The notes under the pieces: model-generated
The model's input: only the letters and a program-made list of their open reading frames with translations
The model's database searches: none
What the model was told of the DNA's origin: nothing
NCBI GenBank assembly: GCA_017430835.1
Contig: JAFRMD010000019.1
Location: 11,472 to 75,471, forward strand
Direction of reading: 5' to 3'
DNA: 64,000 bases
From: Methanosphaera sp.
GTDB taxonomy: Archaea > Methanobacteriota > Methanobacteria > Methanobacteriales > Methanobacteriaceae
Translations under genes and position numbers: made by a program
Shown: positions 49,301 through 58,529 of the stretch, in pieces
Position numbering within the stretch: the first letter of the stretch is position 1
How the letters are laid out: each line of letters opens with the position of its first letter

Positions 49301-51783
49301 CGTTGTTTATGTTTTTCAGGTATAATTTCAATAGTATCCGCTAATGTTACATCATCAGAAATTGCATTATCTGCCACATAATAATAATAGTTTGACAATA
49401 CTACGGGTATAGAATATGTTTTTCCGAATAAAGAATATTTTAATATCAAATCCCAATCAACAAATCGTTCAAGATTTTCATCAAAGCCATCCGCTTTCTC
49501 ATATAATTCCCGTGTATGTGCGTATGCATTCAAATCAATATAATTATTGTTTGAAAGTAATCCTTTGTTGAATGCTCCAAAACGTATTGAATCAAGATTA
49601 TATCTTGTTCTTTTATATATTAATTGTCCAGAGTATACTGCATCAGCATCTTTATTTACAGTAAATGCTCCCACTACCGCTTCGACGTACCTTTCATCCC
49701 AATCATTATCTGAGTCAAGATAAGTTATGTATCTTCCTTTAGATTCTTTTAAACCCCTATTCCTTGAATAAGACACTCCCCTATTTTCTTCATTTTTTAA
49801 CAATTTTATACGTTTATCCTTAAACTTATTTATTTGATTGATTGTATCATCAGTACTTCCATCATCTATTATAATTAATTCAAAATTGTCATAGGATTGA
49901 TTGAGAACTGATTTAATTGCATTAGATACTAAATCAGATCTATTATATACTGGCATAATTACTGAAACCAAAGGTTTATCTTCAGGTATTTGTGTACATA
50001 AATAATTTGCAATATTTTCCATAACTGCTAAAATTTTTTTCTCTGCTTCACTTAATGGCAATGATATTACCGGGGAAGTCATTGAAAATGCCAAAAATCT
50101 TTGTATCGTATTTTCATAATTAGGCTTTTCCCAAGTATGTTTTATTGTAGTAACAACCTCATCATCAAGTGTTGTTAATTGTATCGTGTGCTCAAAACCA
50201 TCAATAAATTTTTCAGGAACAACTACTTTAAAACCATGCCTTCCCTCATTTATACCATTTTGCTTTAAATCCGGCCTATAAATATCTGCCGTTATTTCTA
50301 TTACTTGATTATCGATTAATACTTTAGCTTTAAGTGGTTTATTATTACCTAATTCAGCAACCCAACCTTCAAGTACTGAATCTGAAAAAAAAGATTGAAA
50401 AGCACCTTTAATATTGGAATTATTAGAAGCCAATACAACTGGATTACCTTCCTGTTCATCCTGATTAATAAACCTATTTTCAGCCTTACCATATAACAAG
50501 TAATGAATTAATGGATTTAATTTAATATTTTTTAAATCGGGATTCAATTTTAAATATTCGACTCCATCAAAGTTTTTACTTGGTTTTAGTCCTTCGTTAC
50601 TTCCATGATAGATATAATGCAAGTAAACGTCCACTCCCCCATACAATATTTCAGGTTTTTGTTGTATGTAATAACCAACATCAAATACGTCATGTAGTTT
50701 TAACAAAGGATATGCTTTTATTGTGATTAAGGCATTTTTTAATCCGCCCACCTTATGTCTGTGAAGCAATAATGAAAACGGATATAATTTAGAACGTATC
50801 CTGTCAAATAGAGATTTGTGTATGTTACTGAAATATTGGGTTTCATACTGATTTTTCAATATGTTATCTGAATAATCATTTATAACAGTTAATTCTTTTT
50901 TCTCATTATTTAACAGCATATTACGCTCAGATATTATTCTGTTTGATATTTCATCCATCAATATTATATTATGCACATCATTATCAATGAACTGTTCAGG
51001 TACTGAAAATATAAAAGTATTAACTTCTTTTTCAGATGTGTTTGAATTTACTCCTAATGAAAATTTTTGATTATCAATAATTATCCTAATTTTATTATTT
51101 TCGGAATTGAATCCCATTATCCAACCAGAGATTATTCCGTCTCCTTTATAATCATCAATAGAACCAAATAGTTTGTTTTTATCAGAGTTTTCTTCTTTGA
51201 TTTCTAGAATGTCTTTTCTCATTCTTCTTATATTTTCTGACAATTCTATAAATTGTTCAGAAGTGTCATTTAGTCCAAAATGAGATAAATCAGAATTATT
51301 AATCAAAAAGGATTCAATTTTATCATTTAATTTCTCATCATAAACATATAAAAGAATAATTTTAGCATTAGAATCCAAAATTTTTATAGATAATGAAAAA
51401 TCATTATTTAGTTTATATGAATTTAATTCTGTTATTAAAGAGTCCAAACTTCCCCAGTTTTCATAATACAATACGGTTAATGGAAAATAGTTAAAGAAAT
51501 TATCAAATATTTCTATTTGTTTTTTTAGTGGTAAATTAAAATCTTGCAATATAACTATATCAAAATCCTTTTCTAAAGGCAATTGGTCTGAAAGAGGGGT
51601 ATTTTTAATGATGATATTTTTTGCAGTAATGTTATCCATTTTTTCATTAATTATTGTTACTTTCTTTTGATAATTAGTAAAATAATTCAATAAATCATCA
51701 TCTATTGTATTTTTTGATGAAGTTAATAGAATATTATTTGAATTAAATTCCTCAAGTAATCTTATTAACATATCATTATTCAT
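46363..51783 (-). CDS. Giant multidomain glycosyltransferase (three GT2 domains and one GT4 domain)
   Basis: A 1806-residue protein. Residues about 210-290 and 470-560 are two similar beta-rich modules (GDGIISGWIMG and VLEGWVAELG openings). Between them near 367-445 are FD-X2-YY-like helical repeats (FDVGYYIQQKPE, LHYIYHGSNEGLKPS, LIHYLLYGKAENR) seen in surface-glycan enzymes. GT2 domains begin near 598 (VSVIMPVYNRSD), 841 (GVSVIIPSYES) and 1133 (TIIIPIYNAFDE). A GT4 domain covers 1409 to the end, with PGNIGISKG and ESWNLNIPVIATNIGAL. One chain could build a whole repeat unit. ATG 51789 touches its own ribosome binding site, so ATG 51783 is chosen. Confidence 0.88.
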   Translation of the reverse strand: MNNDMLIRLLEEFNSNNILLTSSKNTIDDDLLNYFTNYQKKVTIINEKMDNITAKNIIIKNTPLSDQLPLEKDFDIVILQDFNLPLKKQIEIFDNFFNYFPLTVLYYENWGSLDSLITELNSYKLNNDFSLSIKILDSNAKIILLYVYDEKLNDKIESFLINNSDLSHFGLNDTSEQFIELSENIRRMRKDILEIKEENSDKNKLFGSIDDYKGDGIISGWIMGFNSENNKIRIIIDNQKFSLGVNSNTSEKEVNTFIFSVPEQFIDNDVHNIILMDEISNRIISERNMLLNNEKKELTVINDYSDNILKNQYETQYFSNIHKSLFDRIRSKLYPFSLLLHRHKVGGLKNALITIKAYPLLKLHDVFDVGYYIQQKPEILYGGVDVYLHYIYHGSNEGLKPSKNFDGVEYLKLNPDLKNIKLNPLIHYLLYGKAENRFINQDEQEGNPVVLASNNSNIKGAFQSFFSDSVLEGWVAELGNNKPLKAKVLIDNQVIEITADIYRPDLKQNGINEGRHGFKVVVPEKFIDGFEHTIQLTTLDDEVVTTIKHTWEKPNYENTIQRFLAFSMTSPVISLPLSEAEKKILAVMENIANYLCTQIPEDKPLVSVIMPVYNRSDLVSNAIKSVLNQSYDNFELIIIDDGSTDDTINQINKFKDKRIKLLKNEENRGVSYSRNRGLKESKGRYITYLDSDNDWDERYVEAVVGAFTVNKDADAVYSGQLIYKRTRYNLDSIRFGAFNKGLLSNNNYIDLNAYAHTRELYEKADGFDENLERFVDWDLILKYSLFGKTYSIPVVLSNYYYYVADNAISDDVTLADTIEIIPEKHKQRLEKINYNLKLNKGVSVIIPSYESLNDLKECLNSLFEFKSELLEIIVVDNNSSENVKNYLKYLESKNKIKLILNDTNFGFTYAVNQGIELSKKDNDILLLNNDAVITENAIEILQHEAYMLDKCAMTVPQQILPPKTNTINVHVPYATENNEIDVNLSHYHKNIINLPLYHNGEYTELSFAPFFCVYIKREIYDKSLGLDAELGRHYRSDMIFCNYVREIMGYKIYHVSNSRVYHKLQKSTQELEEKSVGEHDLLFKQNRWSKKEQEKYGFKQARWDVDKKQFVEPEIIIKEYTLTQIEEMENALNNHKTIIIPIYNAFDETKKCINSVLEYTEGNYELLLINDCSIDSRVKTYLDEIKGKYPQIKVIHNQTNKGFVATVNVGFENSIGDVIILNSDTIVTKNWLRKLTISAYQSGEIGTVTPVSNNAGAFSVPNRSKSNPILNNLTINQMAQIVEENSNKTVIETPTGNGFCMYIKRDVITEVGNFDENTFGKGYGEENDFCMRALEKGWKHIVDDSVYIYHKGSTSFKEESKELLSSHLKILESKYPTYMEEVHQFLKSGVFNNSCTKLQNTISSMAENKRYKKILFVLHEGIGGSIYFTNDLISKISKYYDCYVLLSSGSQITLKQWKNGLFKRLKTWSTNGQWHVDYYYMETFKEIYFNVLTSLNVDLIHIQHLVKHSYDLFDLIKELKIPYVINLHDYYYICPSLNLLNDQNQYCEGKCNSTNQCDLPIPALNNAPVINQMQDSWRKINKELLGNAEKLIVPTNYVKKVYSDVYPNISSKIDIIAHGQDLLENKQLLSKCPSHNEKIRVVIPGNIGISKGALLFKQIKMYDINSQIEFHFLGVTHESITENEGILHGTYEREDYAKIIKEIKPSLTGIFSLWPETFSYTLNESWNLNIPVIATNIGALNERIEDRKTGWLVDLDAKKIYDKIIEISNNKIEYDSVVNNIKNIKTKTLKEMMQDYEKIYQQLLNE

Positions 51784-51812
51784 TTTCATCCCTCTTTCAG
51801 TCTTTTATTTAA

Positions 51813-53090
51813 CTATAATTCAAAAGCTCGTTCACTTACTTCTTCTATAATTTCTTGTTCATTAATTGTTTTTAATTCCTTATTTTCAAGCAATATTTGA
51901 CCATTACAAATAACTGTATCTACATCCGTTCCTAAAGAAGAGTAAATTAGATTACTTAGTGCATTTCTTACAGGAGTCATATGTGGTACTAACGTATCAA
52001 CTAAAACAATATCTGCCAATTTGCCCGTTTCTATTTTTCCAGTATTTAATCCTAATGCTTTTGCACCGTTTTCTGTTGCCATTTTAAATGTTTCATGAGT
52101 TGGCATTACTTGAGGATCCAATAAGTTTACTTTTTGCAGGAATGCTGTCAATTTCATTTCACTAAACATGTCTAAATTATTATTTGAAGAAACACCATCC
52201 GTACCTATTGAAACATTTATACCATTTGATATATACTCATTTACTGGTGCTATTCCAGAAGCTAATTTCATATTACTTGAAGGGTTATGTGCTATGGAAA
52301 CTTCTTTTTCTTTAAGTATATTCATTTCTTCTTTTGTTGTCCATACTCCATGAGCTGCTATAGTGTTTGAATCCAAGATTCCCATATCATCCAAATATGC
52401 AAATGGAGTGTTTCCATGATCTTTTTTTATATCTTCAACTTCTTGTTGTGTTTCTGAAACATGAATATGTAATTTTAAATCCTGTTTTGAAGCTATTTTT
52501 TTTGATTCGACTAATAATTCTGGAGAACATGTATAAGGTGCATGTGGAGATACTGCAACAGTAATCCTATTGTTGCAAGTATTGTGACAATTTTTTATCA
52601 AATCTCTCGTTGCTTTTAATTCAGTTTTTCTCTTTTCTTCATCGAATAAATCGATCATACCATATCCTAGTACTGAACGTAAACCAGATTCTTCAACTGC
52701 TTTGGCTGTTTCTTCCATGAAAAAATACATATCATTGAATGTTGTTGTACCTGTTTTTATCATTTCAGCCATTGCTAATTTTGAACCCAAATAAACTAAT
52801 TCTTCATTTAAATTTGCTTCTTTAGGCCATATGTATTCGTTTAACCAGGTTTGTAAACTTTGATCATCACCTACTCCTCTTAATAATGTCATAGCAACAT
52901 GTGAATGAGTGTTTACTAATCCAGGCATTGTTATTTTATCTGATGCATCAATTACTTTGTCAGCATCGTTGTTAGATAAATCATTACTAATCTCTTGAAT
53001 TGTGTCATCAACAATCAATATTGATGATTTGATTATGTCTTCAGCGATAATTGTTGTATCTTTAATTAAAATAGTATTTGTTTCTGTCAT
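51813..53090 (-). CDS. dadD: 5'-deoxyadenosine/S-adenosylhomocysteine/methylthioadenosine deaminase
   Basis: Amidohydrolase that deaminates adenosine moieties of by-products of SAM enzymes; the methanogen enzyme (MJ1541 type) acts on 5'-deoxyadenosine and SAH. Metal ligands are in GLVNTHSHVAM near 59, LHIHVSETQQE near 205 and GTDGVSSNNNLD near 293, with the AAHGVW His between. At 425 residues it is standard. CAAGGAGAT precedes ATG 53090. It has no functional link to the glycan cluster beyond proximity; with two ThiC-type radical SAM enzymes in the window, removal of 5'-deoxyadenosine is a sensible role. Confidence 0.88.
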   Translation of the reverse strand: MTETNTILIKDTTIIAEDIIKSSILIVDDTIQEISNDLSNNDADKVIDASDKITMPGLVNTHSHVAMTLLRGVGDDQSLQTWLNEYIWPKEANLNEELVYLGSKLAMAEMIKTGTTTFNDMYFFMEETAKAVEESGLRSVLGYGMIDLFDEEKRKTELKATRDLIKNCHNTCNNRITVAVSPHAPYTCSPELLVESKKIASKQDLKLHIHVSETQQEVEDIKKDHGNTPFAYLDDMGILDSNTIAAHGVWTTKEEMNILKEKEVSIAHNPSSNMKLASGIAPVNEYISNGINVSIGTDGVSSNNNLDMFSEMKLTAFLQKVNLLDPQVMPTHETFKMATENGAKALGLNTGKIETGKLADIVLVDTLVPHMTPVRNALSNLIYSSLGTDVDTVICNGQILLENKELKTINEQEIIEEVSERAFEL

Positions 53091-53202
53091 ATTATCTCCT
53101 TGATATTTATAATATTAAACTTATGTTTATTAAGGTACAAATAAATTACTACAATATTTATTTTTATAAAAGATAAATAAAGAAAATTAGAAAAATAATA
53201 TC

Positions 53203-53991
53203 ATGATAATAAATTTTCTTAAGGAACACTTTTTTTATCTGCATCCAGGGTATACTACCTTTAACACCATTGTTTTTGGAGTGGTTTTAGGTTTAATTAT
53301 CCTAGGTATTATCCAAGTTTTCAATAAACTGAATAAAAATCCTTTAGAACTTACTTTTCCATTAATTCCAATTATCGTATTCGGTTCTACCAGTAGAGCT
53401 TTAGTTGATAATCATGTTTATCCCAGAATATATTTGCTTGCTACACCAGGTATTTACATTTTTATCGGTTTAATAACCATATTTTTACTTTTCATTAGTA
53501 TTTACATCGAAAAACATTTTTCAATTAAATATTCTAAGGTTATATCTTTTGTTGGAATAATAATTTGTATTCCCAACATTATTTTAATGTTAAATCACGG
53601 AATCAATTTTTCCATATTAATCCTTGAATTATTATGCTGGATTATCATTTCAAGTCCTTTTATAGTATTTAGAAATAAATTTTCCTTATTAAAAAACTAC
53701 AATTTAGAAGTTTTATTAGCACACATTTTTGATGCTACATCAACATTTGTTGCTATGGATTTTTTTGGCTATTATGAACAGCACGTATTACCTACTTTAT
53801 TAATTAATTTTAGTGGAACGGCTTTTGTAATGTACCCTTTAAAAATAGTTTTAATCTTACTTGCATTATACATTATAGACAAAATGATTGATGATGAAAC
53901 ATCAAAAAATATGTTAAAATTATCCATATTCATTCTAGGTTTAGCTCCAGGAATTAGGAATTTTACAACCTTAATCCTTGCTATGTGTTAA
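53203..53991 (+). CDS. DUF63 family membrane protein
   Basis: A 262-residue archaeal membrane protein with seven or eight hydrophobic helices. The family's recognisable segments are present: FIPHPG-like FYLHPGYTTFNT at the N-terminus, FGSTSRALVDNHVYPR in the second loop and HIFDATSTFVAMDFFGYYEQHVLP near residue 165. Function is unknown in the family. The start ATG 53203 has only a weak upstream site. It is divergent from the deaminase and separated from leuA by about 120 bases. Confidence 0.85.
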   Translation: MIINFLKEHFFYLHPGYTTFNTIVFGVVLGLIILGIIQVFNKLNKNPLELTFPLIPIIVFGSTSRALVDNHVYPRIYLLATPGIYIFIGLITIFLLFISIYIEKHFSIKYSKVISFVGIIICIPNIILMLNHGINFSILILELLCWIIISSPFIVFRNKFSLLKNYNLEVLLAHIFDATSTFVAMDFFGYYEQHVLPTLLINFSGTAFVMYPLKIVLILLALYIIDKMIDDETSKNMLKLSIFILGLAPGIRNFTTLILAMC

Positions 53992-54112
53992 AGAAGTACT
54001 TTTTAATACAAATTTTTTAATAATTCCATTCAACTATTTTTTAATCAATCGACAAAGTTAAATAAAATGATGAAAAGAATATATATTATAAATTAATAGG
54101 AGTGAAAATAAA

Positions 54113-55612
54113 ATGACTTATAACCCGCCATCAGATGTTATGATTTATGACACCACTCTAAGAGACGGTGAACAAACACCTGGTGTTACGATAACAACTG
54201 ATGAAAAACTTGTAGTCGCAGAAAAATTAGACAAACTTGGAGTGGATGTTATCGAATTGGGTTTTCCAGCAGCATCACCAGGAGAACAGCAAACTTTCAA
54301 AGAAGCGGCAAAAAGAAACTTCAATGCAGAAATTAGTGGACTTGCCAGAGCTTTACCAGTAGACATTGATAAAGCTATAGATGCTAACGCAACATACATA
54401 CATACATTCATTGGAACTTCACCCCTCCATAGAGATTATAAGCTAAAAATGAGTAAAGAACAAATTTTAGATAAATCTGTAAGTGCAGTAGAATATATTA
54501 AAGATCATGGACTTACCGCTGAATTTTCTTGTGAAGACGCCACAAGAACGGAACTTGATTACCTAAAAGAAGTATTCGGTGCTGTTCAAGAAGCAGGAGT
54601 AGATAAAATTAATGTTCCCGACACTGTAGGTGTAACAATTCCAAGAAAAATGAATGAACTAATCACAAATCTAAGAGAAGTTATTACAGTACCAATAAGC
54701 GTTCACTGTCACAATGATTTTGGACTTGCAGTAGCAAACTCTCTTGCAGCCATAGAAGCTGGTGCTAAACAAGCACAATGTACAATAAACGGATTAGGTG
54801 AAAGAGCAGGTAATGCTTCACTTGAAGAAATTGTTATGACCTTACACAAAGCTTATAATATCAAAACAAACATTAAATCAGAATTATTAGTTAATACTTC
54901 TGAAACTGTTGCAAGAATTTCTGGAGTTAAAATGCCACCTAACAAGGCAATTGTTGGTGAAAATGCATTTGCACATGAAGCAGGTATTCATGTACAGGGA
55001 GTACTTGAAAACAGTAACACTTATGAAGCATTCTACCCAGAAGAAGTCGGACATAAAAGAAGAATTGTATTAGGTAAATTAACTGGAGCTAATGCAATAA
55101 AATCAAAATTAGACGAATATAACATTAATCTAGATGACGATAAATTTAACGAATTATTTACAAAAGTTAAAGAATTAGGAGATTCTGGTAAAACAATAAC
55201 AGATATTGATTTCAGATCAATTGCTGAAGCTATTCAAGGAAAACCTACAACTGAAAGAATAAAACTTTTAGGTATTAGTGTCATGACTGGAGACAGCACA
55301 TTACCTACTGCAACAGTTAAATTAGAAATAGATGGAACTGTTAAATATCGTGCAGAAACAGGAGTGGGTCCGGTAGATGCTGCACTTAATGCAATCCAAT
55401 CTTTAGTTAATGAAATTGTCCGTATAGACTTAGAAGAATACCACATAGAAGCCATAACTGGTGGAACAAACGCATTAGGAGAAGTGTTTGTTATAACAGT
55501 AGATGAAGAAGGAAATAAAGCAACTGGACGAGCAACAAATGAGGATATTGTAAAAGCAAGTATCGATGCTATATTAAGTTCAACAAATAAATTATTAATG
55601 CTTAGAGATTAA
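54113..55612 (+). CDS. leuA: 2-isopropylmalate synthase (or close citramalate synthase)
   Basis: Claisen-type condensation of acetyl-CoA with a 2-oxoacid, the first step of leucine synthesis. The HMGL-like TIM barrel has [12 protein letters not shown] near residue 15, metal-binding HCHND near 200 and [14 protein letters not shown] near 226. The communication region contains [10 protein letters not shown]. The C-terminal LeuA allosteric domain ([20 protein letters not shown]) covers about 380-499, so the enzyme is likely feedback regulated. Citramalate synthase CimA has the same architecture; the homocitrate synthase AksA usually lacks the regulatory domain. GGAG lies ten bases before the ATG. 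Monocistronic. Confidence 0.88.
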   Translation: MTYNPPSDVMIYDTTLRDGEQTPGVTITTDEKLVVAEKLDKLGVDVIELGFPAASPGEQQTFKEAAKRNFNAEISGLARALPVDIDKAIDANATYIHTFIGTSPLHRDYKLKMSKEQILDKSVSAVEYIKDHGLTAEFSCEDATRTELDYLKEVFGAVQEAGVDKINVPDTVGVTIPRKMNELITNLREVITVPISVHCHNDFGLAVANSLAAIEAGAKQAQCTINGLGERAGNASLEEIVMTLHKAYNIKTNIKSELLVNTSETVARISGVKMPPNKAIVGENAFAHEAGIHVQGVLENSNTYEAFYPEEVGHKRRIVLGKLTGANAIKSKLDEYNINLDDDKFNELFTKVKELGDSGKTITDIDFRSIAEAIQGKPTTERIKLLGISVMTGDSTLPTATVKLEIDGTVKYRAETGVGPVDAALNAIQSLVNEIVRIDLEEYHIEAITGGTNALGEVFVITVDEEGNKATGRATNEDIVKASIDAILSSTNKLLMLRD

Positions 55613-55753
55613 AAATAAGAACTAATCTAAATTACTTTATTCCAAATTAAATTATGAATACATAAAGTCAAAGATAGATAATATTAAATACAGTAAATAA
55701 CATAACAAATAACAAGCTATAAAATTATAGTTTAATCTAATGGAGGAACAAAT

Positions 55754-56026
55754 ATGGCAGAAGAAAATATAGTTTACATAGGAAATAAACCAGTAATGAA
55801 CTACGTTTTAGCTGTAGTTACACAAATGAACAGTGGAGTTGCAGAAGTAATATTAAAAGCAAGAGGAAGAGCAATAAGCCGAGCTGTTGATGTTGCAGAA
55901 ATCGTAAGAAACAGATTCATTTCTGATGTTGACGTAAAAAGCATAGATATAAGTACTGAAGAAATTGTTGGAAACGAAGGAACCTCCTCCAACGTATCAG
56001 CAATCGAAATTAGACTAAGCAAATAA
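55754..56026 (+). CDS. albA: DNA/RNA-binding protein Alba
   Basis: A 90-residue chromatin protein that dimerises and bridges DNA, also binding RNA. Family motifs are [18 protein letters not shown] near residue 9 and the [21 protein letters not shown] helix near 36, where Lys and Arg contact nucleic acid. The Lys in the IGNKP loop is the position acetylated in Sulfolobus. ATG 55754 follows TGGAGG. A hairpin terminator lies just downstream. Confidence 0.96.
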   Translation: MAEENIVYIGNKPVMNYVLAVVTQMNSGVAEVILKARGRAISRAVDVAEIVRNRFISDVDVKSIDISTEEIVGNEGTSSNVSAIEIRLSK

Positions 56027-56041
56027 ACTCAACTATAATTG

Positions 56042-56079
56042 AAATAGAAATACAAATTCTTTCTATTTTTTATTTTTTA
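56042..56079 (+). terminator. Hairpin and T-rich terminator after alba
   Basis: AAATAGAAA (56042-56050) pairs perfectly with TTTCTATTT (56060-56068) across a nine-base loop, followed by TTTATTTTTTAT. It starts 16 bases after the alba stop. Confidence 0.6.
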
Positions 56080-56155
56080 TAACCTCCTCATTAAGAAGCT
56101 ATTTTTAACAGATAAAAAAGATTAAAAACATAAAAAAAGTAAAAAAAAGTTTTAG

Positions 56156-57394
56156 TTATTTTTTTCGTTTATCAAAGAGTTTTTTAATAACAAAAAGACA
56201 ACCTGCTAAAATAACAATAAATCCAATAATATAATACGTGTATACACTTATAGGGCTTATTTTTTGATCAGTATTTAATGAATAAACATTTCCATCCTCA
56301 CTAGCCATAAATAATGATCCACCACTAGTTACTGGGGATGCAGTTATACTAGGTGCAATGTTGTCTATATATCCTGGATTGTAATTCCATACTTCTTGCC
56401 CAGAAAACTTGTTTAACATCAACATTTTACCGGAATGAGTTCCAACAGCCAAATTTTTTCCGAATATGGATGGTGTTCCATTAATGGAACTGCCAGTTCT
56501 AACTTCCCATTTCATAAGCCCATCTCTTAAATCTAATGAGAATATACTGCCTTTTTCATTTGCAACATACACCGTGGATTGTTTTTCATCTATAGATGGT
56601 GAAGATGAAACTGAAGCTTTTGCATCAAATGTCCATACTTCATTACCGGATTCCTCATTAATTGCATAAAGTTGATTATCATCACAACCTACATAAATAT
56701 TACCATTTGCAATAGCAGGCGATGACCTGACATTGTCCCCCACATTATGAGACCAAACCAATGAACCATCATTTGTATTTACTGCATAGACTTTATCATC
56801 ATCTGAACCAAAGTATACTATATCTCCATGAACAACAGGAGAAGATTTAACAGCATCCATTGTTTTAAATTGCCATGCCACTGAACCGTTGTTCCTATTT
56901 ATAGCATATAAATTTCCATCATCGGATCCAACATATACTTTTGTTGAATCGATTGCTGGCGAAGATTCAATACCTGAACCTGCTTTAAATTCCCAGTTTT
57001 CAGTACCTTTGTCCGTATTAATTGAATATAAGTATCCGTCTTCTGAACCTACATATAATGTATTTTCAGATACTGCAGGACTTGATACTATTGAACCTTT
57101 TGTTTCAAATGTCCATGATTCATTTCCATCTTGTGCATCCAGTTCGTATAATGTTCCTTTGTCGGTTCCCACATATAGTTTATCAGCACATAATACTGGA
57201 TTAGCCTTAATTGAACCGTCTAAATTTGTTGTCCATGTTTGTGTTGAGTAAGATGAATCTTGAGCTACGTATCCCGTATGTCTTGGATTATTTTGAAACA
57301 TTGGCCATTCTGCTGCAGAAATGGAAGATAATGTTCCAGCTAATAAAAACAAAATAACTAATATTATTTCGAATTTTTTCATATTTTTTTTCAT
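56156..57394 (-). CDS. Secreted, C-terminally anchored PQQ-like beta-propeller protein
   Basis: A 412-residue extracytoplasmic protein. Signal peptide FEIILVILFLLAGTLSSISAA, then WPMFQNNPRHTGY, the usual entry to PQQ/BamB-like propellers. About seven blades follow with the repeat SSPA...YVGS-D-G-LYAIN...W-F. A C-terminal helix (YYIIGFIVILAGCLFVI) and KKLFDKRKK anchor it to the membrane. Residues for PQQ binding are not evident, so the role is probably scaffolding or ligand binding. ATG 57394 is preferred over the 57433 reading because AGGAGG lies just upstream, inside the permease's 3' end, showing coupling to the exporter genes. Confidence 0.85.
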   Translation of the reverse strand: MKKNMKKFEIILVILFLLAGTLSSISAAEWPMFQNNPRHTGYVAQDSSYSTQTWTTNLDGSIKANPVLCADKLYVGTDKGTLYELDAQDGNESWTFETKGSIVSSPAVSENTLYVGSEDGYLYSINTDKGTENWEFKAGSGIESSPAIDSTKVYVGSDDGNLYAINRNNGSVAWQFKTMDAVKSSPVVHGDIVYFGSDDDKVYAVNTNDGSLVWSHNVGDNVRSSPAIANGNIYVGCDDNQLYAINEESGNEVWTFDAKASVSSSPSIDEKQSTVYVANEKGSIFSLDLRDGLMKWEVRTGSSINGTPSIFGKNLAVGTHSGKMLMLNKFSGQEVWNYNPGYIDNIAPSITASPVTSGGSLFMASEDGNVYSLNTDQKISPISVYTYYIIGFIVILAGCLFVIKKLFDKRKK

Positions 57395-57407
57395 ATCATA
57401 CTCCTCC

Positions 57408-58529
57408 TTATATGTCCCTATTGAATCTAGCAACTCCTACAATAAAGAATAATGCCGTAAATGCTAATAAAATCAATAAATCCGTAGCAATTAAATTTAT
57501 ATTTGCTCCTTGTAACATTACTGCTCTAAATGCATCATTTGCATAAGTTAATGGTAATACATAGGATATTTTCTGTAAAAGCCATGGCATTGTTTCTTTT
57601 GGGAAGAACACGCCACATATAAACATCATAGGCATTGCAATTGGCAATACAATTTGTATATAATCCTCTTGGGTTTTAGCAGTTGCAGAAATCATCATTC
57701 CAAATCCTACAAAACATAATACTGATATTAACATTACCAATATTAATAATGCCATACTACCATTTATCACTGCACTAAATAGAATTATCGCAGACAAAAT
57801 TAAGATTATTGCCCTAATCATTTCTATTACAACCTGAGATATGATTTTTCCACCTAATACTGTGGTAATATTTGTTGGAGTCATAAATAATCTGGCCAAT
57901 TCACCACGTTCACGTTCACCTGCAATAGAATTTCCCATTGTCATCATGGAAGACATGAACATCGTCATTGCCAATACTCCAGGCAATAAGAAATCAATAT
58001 ATTTTATATCGCCATAAATTTTATTTATTTGTAATTTTATTGCTTGGGTTGTTTGTCCTACCACATCTTTATTAGTTATGTTTGCTTCTTGTGTTTCAAC
58101 TTGTTCAGATAATGATGCAAATATTTTTTCTGTTGTTGGCACCACTATCTGAGTTGTCATTTGATCAGACGAATCAATATACAAAACCGCACTTCGTGAT
58201 TTTTCATCTTCAAAATCTGGAGACAATATTATTGCAGATTTTGCTTTACCATTATCCACTTTTTCTTTAGCTTCATCAGGATTATCCATTATATCTTTTA
58301 CATCAAAGGTGTTGTCTGATTTGATTGCGTTAATTACTTGATTGGTTACATCACCATTACTTTGTTTTACTATTATTACGGGAGTATTTTCAACAGTTCC
58401 TCCCATTCCCCATCCACACAATGCAATCATTAAAATTGGAAATAATATTAGTGATACGAACTGAACCTTATGTCTCCATAATTCAAGCAGATCTTTTTTA
58501 ATCATCCACCATACTTTTTTAGTTTCCAT
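57408..58529 (-). CDS. ABC-2 type exporter permease
   Basis: A 373-residue membrane subunit with one N-terminal helix, a large extracytoplasmic loop (about 45-185) and five C-terminal helices (YIDFLLPGVLAMTMFMSSMMTMG onward). The AGERERGELARLFMTPTN coupling segment near 210 is typical of drug- and lipid-type ABC-2 exporters (YhgE/DrrB-like). It overlaps the 3' end of the ATPase gene by 11 bases, so translation is coupled. The substrate is unknown. Confidence 0.92.
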   Translation of the reverse strand: METKKVWWMIKKDLLELWRHKVQFVSLILFPILMIALCGWGMGGTVENTPVIIVKQSNGDVTNQVINAIKSDNTFDVKDIMDNPDEAKEKVDNGKAKSAIILSPDFEDEKSRSAVLYIDSSDQMTTQIVVPTTEKIFASLSEQVETQEANITNKDVVGQTTQAIKLQINKIYGDIKYIDFLLPGVLAMTMFMSSMMTMGNSIAGERERGELARLFMTPTNITTVLGGKIISQVVIEMIRAIILILSAIILFSAVINGSMALLILVMLISVLCFVGFGMMISATAKTQEDYIQIVLPIAMPMMFICGVFFPKETMPWLLQKISYVLPLTYANDAFRAVMLQGANINLIATDLLILLAFTALFFIVGVARFNRDI

